A DNA stretch of 64,000 nt from Anaeramoeba flamelloides (GCA_027625915.1 JANTQA010000070.1:10111001-10175000); one strand, 5' to 3'; shown: positions 12,335-25,335, counted from the first letter of the stretch. Notes: a model not told the origin generated them from the sequence alone. Numbers and translations are program-made.

Positions 12335-15300
12335 CACTATTATCATTGTACTCATCCCAAGAAAAATAAAATTTTAATAGCCAAGATTCTATTAAAATTA
12401 ATAAATGATTTTTCAAATCGTCTTGGTTAAATATTTGGAAAGTGTTTTCGTTTTCAAGATGTACTTTTTTATCTTCGATGGTTTCAATAATATTAAAATT
12501 TGTGATTGATAATGATAATAATTGAATAATTGAATTGATAATCTCAATATTATAATATTTATTTTCAAACCCACAGATTTTGTATGGTTTATTTTTTGCC
12601 TTTAGATGAATTTTATTTAATAAAAAACTTTTCGAAAGATTTTCACTTTCGCGTTTTTTGTATTGCTGATTTTGGAATTGGACATAATTATTTTGGTAAT
12701 TAATCATGTTGTTCGTCCAAACGCGATTTAACTTCAGGATCGTCAATTGTAAGTTTCGATCTTTTTCTTTGAAACGTTCAAAAAGTAAATTAAGAGTCAT
12801 TATTGGATTCTTTTTGATACCTTCAAGAATAACTAGATAAGATTCCCCATATAATGTATAAATCCTATTCAAAAAAAATTCATTTTTAATAATAGGTTCA
12901 AGAGTGAAATTTTTTAATTCCTCTTGAGAGAACGTTTTGATATTTCTTAATAATTGTTCGATCATTCGAAGTATTTGGTTATTTTTCCCGATTGCAATAT
13001 CAATTGCATGTCTTTGATCTTCAAAATAAAATAATGTTTCTTCGTGTGGGTTTGGTTCATCATTTTCTTGTGTTGTGTATTCATAACCAGATGATATGTT
13101 CATCCATTTAACATTTAATACAGTTTTATCCAATTCAGTTTTTCCAGAACTGTTTAATAAATGGTACTATTTTGTTTTTTATTTTTTATTTTTTATTTTT
13201 TATTTTTTGTTTTTTATTTTTTGTTTTTTTATTTTTTGTTTTTTGTTTTTTTATTTTTTTATTCGTTTTGTTTTTTAATGTGTATTAATAGGGTTGATGA
13301 TTGATAATTTGTTGAATTAAAGAAAGAAGAAAGGAAATTTTGTTTAATCCTTTTATTGATAATAATATAATGAAGGTCTTTCATAAATTGTTTGTTGTGT
13401 TTTGAGTTTATAAAGTTTGTTAAATGTAATAATGATTCAATAAACCTTTTTAAGAAAGAAAAAGAAAAGAAAAAAAAAAGGAAAAGTTAGAAAAGAATTT
13501 TTTTTTTACCTCCTTTGGTAAATAATAATAAGATTTACAAGATCGTTTCATTTTTGTAAAATCCAATTCACGGACTGGAATTACAACATTATTTTCCCAG
13601 TTTTGATATTTTAAATTGCCATAATAAATCAATTGTTTAAAATCATTATACAGTTTTGAATAACGCTTTGGATGTATAAATTTTTTTATTAACTCCATTA
13701 AATCCCTTTTCAAAATCAACGAGGCGCTGTAGAGTGAGACTAATCTAAGGACATAGTTATAATTATCAATTGGTATGATTTGTTTTAATTTTGCAAAATA
13801 TTCTTTTTCTTGAGGAAATGTTTGTAAGTTTAAAGAATTTAACACGCTTTGTGTTTCTTTGTTATCAAATTCTTCTGTTAGCCCAGCAAATTCTTCTCGT
13901 TGTTCATATTCTTTCCAATTGTCTTCTTCTTCTAAGTCTCTTTTTTTCTCACACTCGTCCTGGGATTGGCCTTCATCATTATTGTCTCCGTCTATTTCGA
14001 GATCGGATAAACTTTCGGATTGTATACCACCTTTTTTAGAATTCATTTCCCAGTTTTCGTTTAATTCGAGACCTTTATTATTAATTGTTACTTTTTGAAA
14101 ATCATCAGAATCTAAGCTTTCATTTGATGAATTAATTTCTTCTGCATCATCTTCTAAGTTTTCATTGTTAAATTCTTTTTTTTTAGAAACCTTAAATTGT
14201 TTATTAAACTTTGTTTGATGAGAAGGGCTAGATTTTCTTGTTTGGGTGTTGTTGTTGCTAATCTTCAAAATTTCTAAACTTTCATTGTTGGTTTTTTGTA
14301 AAACCCCATTAATAATTTGATAATCATTTGAATCTGGTAAAAATTGTTTAAAATTTTCAATTAATTCAGGATGATCTTTAAATAAAATTGAAATATCATG
14401 ACACATCTATTTATTAATTATTGTTTTTTATTTTTTGTTTTTTTATTGTTTTGTTTTGTTTTCATTATTTCAAAAAGGGGAGAGTTAATGACCAGAAAAA
14501 AGAAGAAGAAGAAAATTAATAATATTAGATATTTTGATATTATTTTGCCATTCTGATTTATGATTTTTAAATCAGTACTTTTATCTCGGCTTAATATTAC
14601 TGTTAAAATCAAATTATACGAATTAAAATTTTATATAGTAGTTCAAAAAGGGAAATTTAAATAAATCTCTCTTGGAATATCATTTTCTAATTGTTTTTGC
14701 ACAGATATTTGGGTTTTTTCAATTATTAATTTTTTGTATTTCTTTGGAACTTGAAATATTAAAATTTTCATTTATTAATTCGAAAATAACTGTCTTTATT
14801 GTTTTGATTTGTAAATAATAACTTGTTATAATCTGGGTTTGTCCTGGAAGAACGAGAAATATGATATTGTTCGAAGTGATACAATGTGGTATTGAGGTGT
14901 TCCAAGTGATATATATATATATATATATCATCTTAGCACAAAAATAAGCTCATTTTTTTTTCGAGTCTAAAAGAGAATCCAAAATGGAGAATTATAACAT
15001 GGCAATTGTTGAACAAATGAAAAAATATGAATTGCTATTTATTTTTGGAACTAGTGATCTAACTTGATACAATAAAGACAAATAAATTTAACCAAAACAA
15101 GAAAAAACAAATAAAAACTAATTTGCTATTTTTCAATGGTACTTTGAAGAACTTTTATTCTCAAAGGGTGTTTTTCTACCAATCAAATTCACCAAAAAAA
15201 TTGAAGTTAAATTTTACATTGTATCTATTAAAGGGGTAAAACTTGGTTTAAATTTTATAAAAAACAAATGAGAACAGCCAACTTTTCAATATCCTCTATT

Positions 15301-18300
15301 TCTTCTTTTTATTCCCAATTTGTTAAGAAATACCAAGAAAACGATTAAATATAAAACCCCGCATATGTTGAGTATCTTTAACCGTGACTAATTTTTAAAC
15401 ATTGCTCTAAAAATTGACTTGGGATTATAAAAAAAAATCTTTTTAATGTTTTTGTTTTTTTTCAAAAATTTGTAATTGTGTTTTTTTCACCTTTTGAAAT
15501 CCTTAAAAATTGGTTTTTTGTCTCTTTTTTTTTTAAGAAAAAAGAGAACAAATAGTTTTTTTTTTAAAAATGATAATACTTTTTTTTTTATAAATGAGAA
15601 AAAAACAATGTTTAGAGTTAGACATTGTTTTTCAACAAAAAAAATGGTATTTACTCTGGTTCCTAACCTTTGTCAGAATTAACAAGCACTTTTTTTTTAG
15701 TTTTTATGGAACAAGTATTTTGTTTCCTTGTACTAAATTATTTTTTCAAAAACTTGTAAATAAAAACTTAATAATAAGACATTTCCTCAAAATTGATACA
15801 TTTTTTTTTACATACCATAATAAATCATCTTTGTTAGTGGGTCTATTCATTAATTGTTCATAATAAGTTAAGTTAAATATTAATACCGATTGAATAAATG
15901 GCTAAGGTATTTATTTCAAAATATTTTTATTGAAATATCTCCAAAAAATGAAAAAAAAAAATAGCACTTTTTTTGGAGAAAACAATGCACAACCAATTCC
16001 AATAAAAAAACCGGAAATATGGCATGGTCAAAAATGATTTTTTAAACAATAAAATACAGTTATATGTTTTTTATTCTGTTGTAAACTTTTTCAAGGTTAA
16101 AGAAGATATAAAAACGATTTTTAAGATCAAAAAGAAAATAATAAGGACCAATTTTCACACCGAAAAAATATCAGATAAAATCGAGATCAGAAAATTAAAT
16201 ATCTTTTATTTATGTAAGAACATACTAACAAAAAAATTGAATTATTATAAAGAATCGATAAATGGTTGTTATTGATTTTGTATATTTAAATATTTTTAGA
16301 ACGATTGGGTTTAATAAAGATATTTTAAAATAAATTTGTCCCACTTTTTTGAAAATAGCTTAGAGACATGAGCCAATCTCAGTTTTATCAATTAAAAAAA
16401 CCTCACAAAAAAATTAAAGTACACAAAAAATAACTTTAACGTTTTTAAAGTCAAATTTCTAAGTAAAATATTCCTTATTTTGCTCAATTTGATGTTGAAA
16501 ATAAGAAGAGCCCAAATATTTTCAAACTTGTCTAATAAATACAATGATTCTTAAAATCTTCCTACAGCAACTACAGTACTATCGTAATTTTTTTTGTGTT
16601 CTAATCTCTTTCTTATATGTAGCTATCAAAAATTATTTTCTTAAAATGTCACAAATAACAAGTTTGGGTTTAAATTATGAAAAATAGCAATAATATAATT
16701 TTCTTTTATCATCAAATGATATTATGTTTCTATCTTAATATTTTATCTATTTTTCTTCTTCTCTCCTCTTTTTTTATTTTGATGATTTTTTTCTTTAATT
16801 TTTCTCTTCTTTCAATAAATACTTTTTAATATATTTTTCGTTAAATTTTCTATAATCGAATGGGTTTTCAATTTACATTCCATATTTATTAAATATACCC
16901 AATACATAAGAACGTGGTGGGCGATGTTGGTTAACTTTAAATTCATCAGTATCTATTAATAAACCCAAGTATTAATTTAAAAAAAAATTAATTTTTGGTA
17001 CTAATATTTTAAAAGGGTGTAAAAAAATGTTTTATAAGCATTGCTTCAAACTTTCTAATCCACTCTGGTTAAGCGGTTTTTATAACACTTTTTAAAATTT
17101 TGTATTCCTCACTTTTTTTAAAACAGACCAAATATGTTAAAGTTTTATTTTTCTGATTTGTTCAAGTTTTCAGACAATTACATTTTTTAGATGTTGCCTC
17201 ACTGAAAAAAATTTCATTTTGATCACTAAAAACAAAGAAAACTAATTTAATGTTTTTTTTTTGAAAGATAAACATCCTCAGATAATTTTTTAATTCAAGT
17301 TATTAAAAATAAAATACAAAATAAATTAACTGGTCACTATTTCATTTTTTTCCTTTTAACAATAAAAATAAGGTATTAAATTTTTTAGAGTAAACTTTTA
17401 CTGAAATTTAAAAAATTGTCAAAGGTGCATTTTTTTATTTCCCTATTAAATATAAAGTCTCAAATAAAAAAAAGTCCATTGAAAAAACTAGCTATAAAAT
17501 TTAAAGGTATCATTTTTGTATCTGTATATGAGAAAATAAACTTTTTAAAAGGGGAATTTCTTTCTCAAAAAATCAAAACACGTTAATTGCAAGGATCTAA
17601 CTTTTAAATAAAAATCCTTTTATTAAAAACCTTTTTCAGGTTTAATTATCTGTAATTTGCAGAATTTGAAATTACTTATTTATGAAAATTAAACACTTTT
17701 TTCACCAAATTTACCAAGAATTATAAGTCACTAATCCCAAGATCTACTCAAGTGTTTCAATTGAATTTCGTTTTAAAGTAATAAAAGAGATTTTATAAAT
17801 ACTGATAAATTCTAATAAATTTCAAAAAATTTTTATGTTCAATTTCCATTTTTATAAATCTTTGGACTGTTTCTTATCAAACATTCCTAAAAAAGAATAT
17901 TTTGAAGAACAACTAATTTTGCAGAGTTTCTTAACACTTGACTTTATAAAATGCTTTATTCAAAGTTGAGAATAATAATTTCAAAAAGGAAAATCAAGTA
18001 AAAATTTCCAAACATAAATTGCAATTTATCAGTAAAGAATAAAAAAAAATCATAAAATTATCTGTGCAGATGTTTTAAAAAATAGGAGTTCTCAAAGTTT
18101 TAAAAGGTGTTGGTAAAACTGTTTGGTTCACTCTTTGATTGTAGTTTTTATAACACTTTTGAAAACTTTCATGACTCACTTTATTAAAGTCGCTGCAAAA
18201 AAAAACGAGATTAACATTTGAAAACAATAACAAAAATTTCCAAATAGAACAGTTGTGCAAAAATTTCAACCAATTAAACATTTTCGTTTTTGTCTTACAA

Positions 18301-19561
18301 AGTATCATTTTAATACTGGTATTTGAATAATAAATAGGAAATATTTTTCACTTCATTCCAATTTCCTGTTTCAAATAAAACCACAAATTACAACTTAATT
18401 CTTTGAAAACTCTTTTGACTTAAAGAAGAGGAATCTGTAAAAGGAAGAGACAATTTTTTATCACTTCTAATTCAAATACCAGTAAGATTTGCCGTTATTT
18501 TTCTTTGATTAATTACAGATTTGAAGCTCAAACATTAAAAATAAAAGACCAGTAACGTAACAAAAAAAATAGAAAAAGAAAAACTAAAGGCTTTGTGAAG
18601 ATCAATTCTGAAGACATGATCCTATGGAAGAAAAAAAAGAGTCAAAGAAAATATAAAGCCAATTACCTTTTCAAGTGAGATTTTATGGTTTTGAAATGAA
18701 TTGAGCTTTGCTACAAATAATTTATATGTTGGCGACTGTGTGTTAAATTTTTGCTTGATGCAATAGATGAATTTAATCGCAACGTCTTCGATTATATTTA
18801 GTTTTTGATTCTTTTTGTTCTTTTCTTGTGTTTGTTGTGGTTGTTTTATTAAATCTTCGAATTTCAAGATTATGTTTGGATAATTTTTAAAGATTGATCG
18901 GATTTGATTGATTATTTGGAAATTGTTGAATTTGTTTTCCAAAAAGTTGTCAAAGATTTGTTCAAATTTGAGAAGAGCAATTTGGTCTTTTTGGTAAAGT
19001 CTATGCGACAGAAATAATTTTTAAAAAAAAATAGTTGAATAATCGATAGAAGGATCGACAAGTAAGATTACTTTCAGTAAATATATTGAAATTTAAATTC
19101 AAAAATTAAAAACAAAAAGTCAAAACAAACAAAAGAATATTCAAGGACTCAATCGTCTGGAATAAACCATTAAAATAAAAAAAAAAATTAAATGTAAAAA
19201 CTCTCTTGCAGAACAAGAGAAAAATATTCTGATAAAAAAGAAAAGAAAAAGTACACCAAACAAAATACTTCAAAGTCTGATCAAATCGTTTAAGATTGAA
19301 CAACCAAGTTTTTTTTTGTTTTTATTTGGTGAAGAATTTGTTAAAGAATATTTACTTTTGGTTTCTTTTCAAGAATTTTAGTCCTTGGAAAATTGAATTA
19401 CGATTCTGTGGGACTTCACAGTTTTCAATTTGAATTGTGGTTTGTTGGTTCGACGAATTGTCAAGTGGCCGTAAATTATTTACTGAAGAATAACCTTGGT
19501 TAAAATTTGAGAAGGGGTTGTAACCATTTTCTTTTGATTCCTTGTCTTTTTTTGTGTTCAT
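11058..19561 (-). CDS. SIN3: SIN3 transcriptional corepressor (four exons)
   Basis: Exons (minus): 19561-19356, 19000-18667, 14406-13510, 13166-11058, all GT-AG and phase-consistent, giving 1181 residues. SIN3 is the scaffold of histone deacetylase corepressor complexes in the nucleus. PAH1 is split between exons 1 and 2 (SIFQGLKFLKRNQKLYQK, then INQIRSIFKNYPNIILKF; about residues 55-120). PAH2 is split between exons 2 and 3 (VAIKFIYCIKQKF, then LFKDHPELIENFKQFLP). PAH3 is near residues 385-445 (RLVSLYSASLILKRDLMELI). The HDAC-interaction region begins at SCKSYYYLPKE and continues in exon 4 through FEDQRHAIDIAIGKN and RIYTLYGESYLVILEGIKKN. An acidic linker lies before PAH3 and a poly-Asn run near residue 760. 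Intron 2 is 4260 bp; introns 1 and 3 are 355 and 343 bp. Start is the first in-frame ATG after a TGA; shorter than fungal or animal SIN3. Confidence 0.92.
13167..13509 (-). other. SIN3 intron 3 with a T-rich tandem repeat
   Basis: Donor GAG|GTAAAA, acceptor AAAATAG|TAC. Joining across it continues the family sequence from SYYYLPKE into the segment leading to FEDQRHAIDIAIGKN. About 100 bp of (TTTTTTATTTTTTG)-like repeats occupy 13170-13275. Confidence 0.8.
14775..16690. repeat. Repeat R2 copy 1, with a ~600-bp nested insertion
   Basis: Matches 29300-30620 nearly end to end: shared blocks include ATGATATTGTTCGAAGTGAT, CTATTTATTTTTGGAACT, TTAGACATTGTTTTT and ATTCCTTATTTTGCTCAATT. The two differ by about 600 bp at 15755-16362, present only here; most of that insert resembles 42128-42620. 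Conserved minus-strand reading (YITSNNIIF / CITSNNIIF) hints at former coding, but no family is recognised. Confidence 0.5.
18311..18487. mobile_element. Short TIR unit (TACTGGTATTTGAAT family)
   Basis: TACTGGTATTTGAAT at the left and its complement ATTCAAATACCAGTA at the right bound about 177 bp. Similar inverted pairs occur at 39934-40100 and 41320-41597, with single ends near 32620 and 60370. No coding; probably a miniature DNA element. Confidence 0.45.
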
Positions 19562-21161
19562 TTGAGAGTCAATCAATTCAAAATGGATGTATCCTCAAGA
19601 AAAAAAAAAAAAATAAAAAATAAAAAAAATTAAAAAAGGAACGATTTTAGGCAAGAAAAAAAGTTGAATTAAATAAAGAAAAAAAATGATACCACTTCAA
19701 GCTTGCAAATCAAAAATTCTGGTTGCTGCTTTAGTATCCTTTTTATCACAGGCTGAGTGATATTTGAAATTTTGGAAATAATTGTAACAATTTACTTAAA
19801 TTTGTAAAAAATCTTAATGATTTGTTTTTTGGTGTGAGAATTCTTTTTGATGAAGGACCTCTGATCAATTTTTGTTGTAGTTTCTAAACATAACATTTGA
19901 AATTTAGGAATAATACTTTTGCAGAAAAATCTTGTTTGATCTGGGTTGATAACATCTGTTTAGTAGTCAAATTAATACTATGTCTGAAATGATCCAAATG
20001 TTCAGAAACTATTGGTGTTGCTTTGGAACTCTTGAGGTAATATAAACTGTTCACTGATTACTGAATATTTTTTCTTTGCTGACTTTCATACTTCTCTTCG
20101 AAGGCAATTGTAACAGTGTATCTTTTTTCAAGACCCAATTGTTCCCACTTTTCGGAATACTAGTTAATTTGGAATATACCAGATTGTTTGGAGTAAAATG
20201 AACAATTCCTGAAAAAGAAATCACATATTCCATAAGCTAATTATTCGATTTTGTTGAAAAAAAAAAAAAAACGAAAACTTGATTGAAGAAAATTTTTTCA
20301 CAATTCAAATACAAAAACCGTGATTATCTCTTTTTATTGGTTGCAAATAGAAGTGGTTGATCATTTTGTTGGTTTTGATAGATTCTCAAATTATAAAAAA
20401 AGTATTTTTAAAAGGAAATTCTTCCTTGTTCAAGCACTTGAAACAGAGTAAAAAATTAAATTTTTGGAAAAATGGTGCTTCACATATTTAATGAATGATC
20501 CAAGCAAATTGAGAAGTATTATGCACTTTAATTACTCACTTTTTTAAATATAATTTTTGATAAGATGTATCAAAAATCGAAACATTTTTTCATTTTTTGT
20601 TACTTTCAAGAAAAAGACCTTGAGAAATTTTCCTAATAAAGACTACACTTTTTAAATAAAATACAATACAAACTCAGTATGAATTTGTTTTTATTTAATG
20701 ATCTTTTTTAATTGCTGTTTAATGACTTTGTTTTTTCTTTTGTTTTTTTCTTTTATTTCTTCATTTAATAACCCAATAGCCAAGCATGACGAATTTTAAT
20801 TTTTCGTTCCCTCAAAGTAAACTTGGACAATCTTTTTCTTTTCATGAACTTTTCCTTTCATAGAAATTTCTTTTTCATTCTCTTTTTTTTTTTTTCTTTT
20901 TCATTTTTGATTGATTTTTTTCAAAATTTTTAAAAACAGAGAAGACAGAAACACAACCTTCATCACATAAACCATTTTATAACGTAAACAATTTTTCCTT
21001 TCAATCAAAGAAAACAAAAAAAAAAAAAGAAAAACAAAAACAAAAACAAAATTAAAAGAGTAGTAAAAACAAATCAAGCTAAAATTTTATTCTTTCAAAA
21101 TATTATTCAATTTCCCAAAATTACCTTTTAGTTGCCTGAAAAACCTTTGAAAGTAAAAAAA
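19562..21161. other. Divergent promoter region between SIN3 and the EDC4-like gene
   Basis: 1.6 kb of AT-rich DNA between two genes transcribed away from each other. A 60-residue minus-strand ORF at 20233-20051 has ordinary composition, but I recognise nothing in it and no splice partner was found. Long T and A runs flank both starts; no motif can be assigned. Confidence 0.4.
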
Positions 21162-24100
21162 ATGGATAACTTATCATTTAGTCTTCCAACAAACAATCAA
21201 ATTCCAACTGTGATGTCCAATACTCTTTTTGGGGGTATCCCGAAAAATATCTCCAATGTAAGCCAAGGGGGCGAACAAGAAAAAAACAACTTTGGAAAAG
21301 AACAACGGTATGTTTTTAAGAACTCTTCAAAATCAAAAAACGTAGAGTCTTTTTTTTTTTTTTATCTTTGGTATCGCTTTTTTTCAATTTCTCTCAAATA
21401 CCAAACAGATATTAAAGAATCATTATTAAAATCATTCCAAAATTTATTAGCAAGTAAACACTGTTTTAAGAATTATTAAATGAAAAAACAACAAAAGCAA
21501 ACAAATGGATTCAAACACTTAATAACAAAAAATACATATTGTTTTTCATTATCAAAAATAAAATCTTTGAGATATTTAAATCAACAATATTTTTTTTGCT
21601 TCTTGTGGTTCAGAAAAACCAAAAAAAAAAAACACAACAAAAACCATTTGGTTATGTTAAATGAATTCCACGGTTTTCAGTAAAATACAACATTTTTTAA
21701 AATTGTGAACAAAAAAGTATCAATAAAACGAGTAAAAATCCAATAAATACTAAAAAATGTATCAATCTGCCCCTTCTTCTATTTCAATAGTTTGGTACGA
21801 TAAAAAATTTATTTCATTTTTTTGAATTAACCAAGTTATTTTTATAAATATTTGCTAAATTTATGAAAACTCTTTTAATTAATGAAAAAAATCCATACTA
21901 GTAAAAATTGATTAGAATTCCTGATATCTCATTTTGTAACTAAAAAAAAATAAATTGCTGAATTTTCCTGATACATCTATTCTTTGTTAATAATTTTTTT
22001 AGAATCATATCGGTAACAATTTTTAAAAATAAATTTTTAAAATCACAAAGAGAATTGCAAAAATCATAAAAAATCAAAAATTGGATTATTTTGAAGTAAT
22101 AATAAAATTGAATTTTCTCCAAAAATAACCGTTTTTAATCAAGAAAAGAAATTTATAGAAAAAGTTTATTACTTTAATCGATAATTTAGAATTTAATCGA
22201 GTAAATAAAAATTTTTGAAAAAAAAAAAAAATTGATTTTTCGGAATTGTTATTCTATCAAAAAAATTCTCAAATAAATACACTTTTGAACAAGACTAAAA
22301 TCTGAAAAAAAAAAAAAAAATTAATCTTGAATAAAATAAATTTGATCAAAAATTTCTTTTGTTGATTAATTTCAAATCAAATGAAAAAATTATGAAATGC
22401 TTTTTATATAATCATTATTATTTTTTTTTGAACATTATTAAGTTCTATTATTATTATTATTATTATTGGTTATTATTATTATTATTAAATGATAAGGAAT
22501 TAATTTATATCGATCGATATAAATTAATTCCTTATCGTTTATTTTAAATAATATTTACAAAACAATAACATTAGTATTACTAATATTTTTCTTAAGGGTC
22601 AAGTCATTATTTGAAAAATAATTTTCTGAAATGGAAAAAAATTTAGTAATTTTTATGAGTACCTAATACCAAATAAAAACTAACCAACATGTAATGTACG
22701 ATCGATCTCTAAAAATTAACAATCAAAAAGTGTCAAAGATCTACACTCATATCCCAATTTGAAATGGTTAGAATATATAATTTTGAAAACAACTGTTTTG
22801 ATTTAGAAGTGTTGTTCTTTGGTGATTTTTTAGATCTCGAAGATTTTTTTTTTTTTCATTTTTTTCATTTTCAAATGAAGATATTTTTTATCTGAAGGAA
22901 ATTAAAAAATCCTTACTTGATCAAATTTAGAGGGTTACAAAATAACACAAAAAATTGTATTAAATTGAATTAAAACGATTGTGTACCCAAAGAAAGCAAT
23001 TTGTTTTAAATTAAAGAAATTTAACCAGTTGGAAATATAAAATGAGAAAAAATCAAATTTTTAAAAAGAATTGATTAATTTTTTTTCAGAAATTTAAAGC
23101 TTTTGGAAATAAAAAATAAGAAATTAATAATTTTTTTTAAAAATTTGATTTTTTCAAAAATGAGAATACAAAAAACTGTTTTTTTTTGTTAATTTCATTT
23201 TTTTCCAATAGGATCCTAGAAATTTTTTTGTGTTATTTGAATTTTGTCAACCAAAAGAAGGGCAATTTCAAAATACCCTTTTTAGTACTAAGCTACTCTT
23301 TGTGTGTGAAGCAAATCCACGCTAAATGACTCGAGCCTTAAGAACAATTAGTAGAATTCAAAAAAAAAAATCAAAAAAAAAATCCTATGATTAAAAGATC
23401 ACCCCCCAAGTAAAACTTGATCTTAATAATTTAATTTTTATCTTTAATTGTGTATTTATAATTATGAATACATTATTAAGTCGAATAAATTAATATTATT
23501 TATATTTGAATATTAGAAATTTGGATCTATTTCTGTATATTCTCTATATTTTTAATATAATTATCATTTTTTAAAACTTTAATTTCTAAAAAAAAATTTT
23601 TTTAATATTTTTTTAAAATTAATAGTCTTATTTATTTCCTTAATAATTAAATTTTAATTATTGAATCATTTAAACAAAAAAAAAAAAAAAAAAAAAATAG
23701 GAAATTAGAGAATAAAATACCATTAAAATATGATCAAAAAAATCAAACACGGTCGAAAACAACCGATTTCACGATGTATAACAAAGATAAAAGAAAATTT
23801 CAAGAAAAATATCAAATGAACAATGAAAAATCACTTGATGATTTAACAAATTCATTCTTGCTAACAAAGAAAATGAATAAACACAAAATAAATTTTAACA
23901 AAGAAAGAGAAGATAATAATACAAAATTTGAAGGAAATTCAGAATTAAAATTTCAAAATGGGGGAGAAGAAATTGTTTTCAAAATGAATAATAATAAATT
24001 GAATAATTTAGATCTTGAATTAGATTTTAAAAAAAAGGGATTAAATGAAAAAGAAAATATGAATTTCAAAAGCGAAGACCAAGAAATTCAATTCAACAAA

Positions 24101-25285
24101 AGAAAAGGACAAACACAAGCAAGAGTAAAAAAAGAAAAAATATTAGGAATCACTAGTCAACAATATCAAGAATTATTTGCAATTTTATCAAGAGAAATAA
24201 TAAAAACAAAATCAGAACTTTATGCAAAACTGTTTCGATTAATTGAACAATACGAAAAAAAACAATTAAATAAATTTACAACAAAAAAACCAGTAAATGT
24301 AAAAAAAAAAACTCGGAAAATGAACGAGACGTTATTTAAAACAATTGAAACCACTTTAGAAAAACAAATAAAAGAAAATATTTCAAATATATTTAAAGAA
24401 ACCAATTTACAAAATAGCATTGATGATAAATATTTTGAACCCATCGATGAATTACAATTGTTATTAAAACTAATTTCTGGATCATTAATTGAATTATTTG
24501 AAAATTCAAAAGAAATCAATGATCAAACAAAACAGGCAACAAAAAATCTATTTATTAGACGCATTATTCAAAAGCTTAATATAAAAATTAAAGAAAGAAC
24601 AATAAACTTGTTTAACCAAGGAAACAAAGAAAACTTTAATAATCAAATTATTAAAGGAAATTTAAATTTAAAAAATAAAATTATAAGGCCACAATTTGAA
24701 AAACAATTCCAAAAAATCGAAAATACAAATCAAAAGAACGCATCCAAAAACAAATCAAAATCTCAGTCATTAGAATTTTATATGGGCGAACAGAGCACAA
24801 TTGAATTTGAAAAATTAATGAAGAATTCCACAAACATTTCTAATCAAATTTTAGATAATTTAAAAGTGAAAAAGATAAAGGGACCTTCATTTATACAAGA
24901 AAAAATTTTTATCGAAAACTTATTAAAAGATGGAAAACAAATACAAGCTTTTCAAGAAATATTTAAAATTAAAAAACCCAATTTGTCAATTTGGCTTTGT
25001 TCCAAAATAAATCCTGATTTCATTTTTGAGAATTCCATTCTTTTTAATCAAACAAATATACTATTTTTAATCCGCTCTTTTTCTTCCAATTTAAAAATTG
25101 ACTCCAAAATTAAATTTTCTTGGCTGACTAATTGCTTTTTAAACACCGATTTAGACAAACATATTTCCAAATTAAGAAAAAAATTATTTAAAAAATTGAA
25201 AAAGATGAATGATTATTTCCAAAATGACCACAATGCAAATCAAGAGTTTATGATATTATTTCATATTTTAAACTCTTTGAAATAA
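21162..25285 (+). CDS. Ge-1/EDC4-like decapping scaffold, C-terminal domain (two exons)
   Basis: Exon 2 (23701-25285) carries the conserved Ge-1/EDC4 C-terminal domain: FIENLLKDGKQIQAFQEIF, then KKPNLSIWLCSKINPDFIF, then ILFLIRSFSSNL and KFSWLTNCFLN. In the family these helices bind the decapping machinery and mediate P-body assembly. Upstream is a charged, coiled-coil-prone region. Exon 1 (21162-21307, from MDNLSFSLPTNNQIPT) ends CG|GTATGT; exon 2 follows AAATAG and supplies the third base of an Arg codon, so the phases agree and the product is 576 residues. The frame in exon 2 is open well left of the first ATG at 23774, which supports splicing. The usual N-terminal WD40 domain is not seen. 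Exon 1 could itself be internal, as TTTTAG precedes an open frame. Exon 2 identity is good; the join is moderate. Confidence 0.7.
22491..22536. repeat. Perfect 46-bp palindrome
   Basis: GATAAGGAATTAATTTATAT followed by CGA, then the exact reverse complement with no spacer, centred on TCGATCGA-like CGATCG. It directly follows a (TTA)n/(ATT)n tract. A spacerless perfect palindrome of this size is unstable in most genomes, so it is either recent or an assembly feature. Confidence 0.85.
22596..23337. mobile_element. Intact TTAA-type TIR element, family R1 copy B
   Basis: Flanked by TTAA on both sides (22592-22595 and 23338-23341). The ends are inverted repeats: GGGTCAAGTCATTA on the left against the complement of TAAATGACTCGAGCC on the right. 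The 742-bp interior is non-coding. TTAA duplications are typical of piggyBac-type transposons, but the ends do not match canonical piggyBac CCC-starting termini, so the superfamily is inferred only. Confidence 0.7.
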
Positions 25286-25335
25286 TTTAAATACTTTACT
25301 TTCCCTTCTAACTATTTATTTTATTTTTTTTTCTT

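Larger units (their letters stand above)
14407..18666 (-). other. SIN3 intron 2, 4.26 kb, repeat-filled
   Basis: Donor GAAAAG|GTAATT at 18667/18666 and acceptor AATAAATAG at 14407, both phase 0; the join restores PAH2. The intron holds a repeat (14775-16690) shared with the TOM1-like intron, a nested segment also found in the SCYL1 intron, a TIR pair at 18311-18487, and two diverged copies of a GTTTTTATAACACTTTT motif (about 17077 and 18145). Confidence 0.85.
21308..23700 (+). other. Probable 2.4-kb intron of the EDC4-like gene
   Basis: Holds a perfect 46-bp palindrome (22491-22536), the intact R1 element (22596-23337) and a run of about 22 A residues against the acceptor. No WD40-coding exon was found inside it. 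Confidence 0.5.

Noticed and set aside
13096-13278. Phe/Tyr-rich plus-strand ORF
   Set aside because: Produced by the T-rich tandem repeat in SIN3 intron 3.
15476-15863. Overlapping plus-strand ORFs (LDIVF ...) also seen at 30085-30282
   Set aside because: Conserved only because both lie in repeat R2; frames are not maintained between copies over any length, so no gene is claimed.
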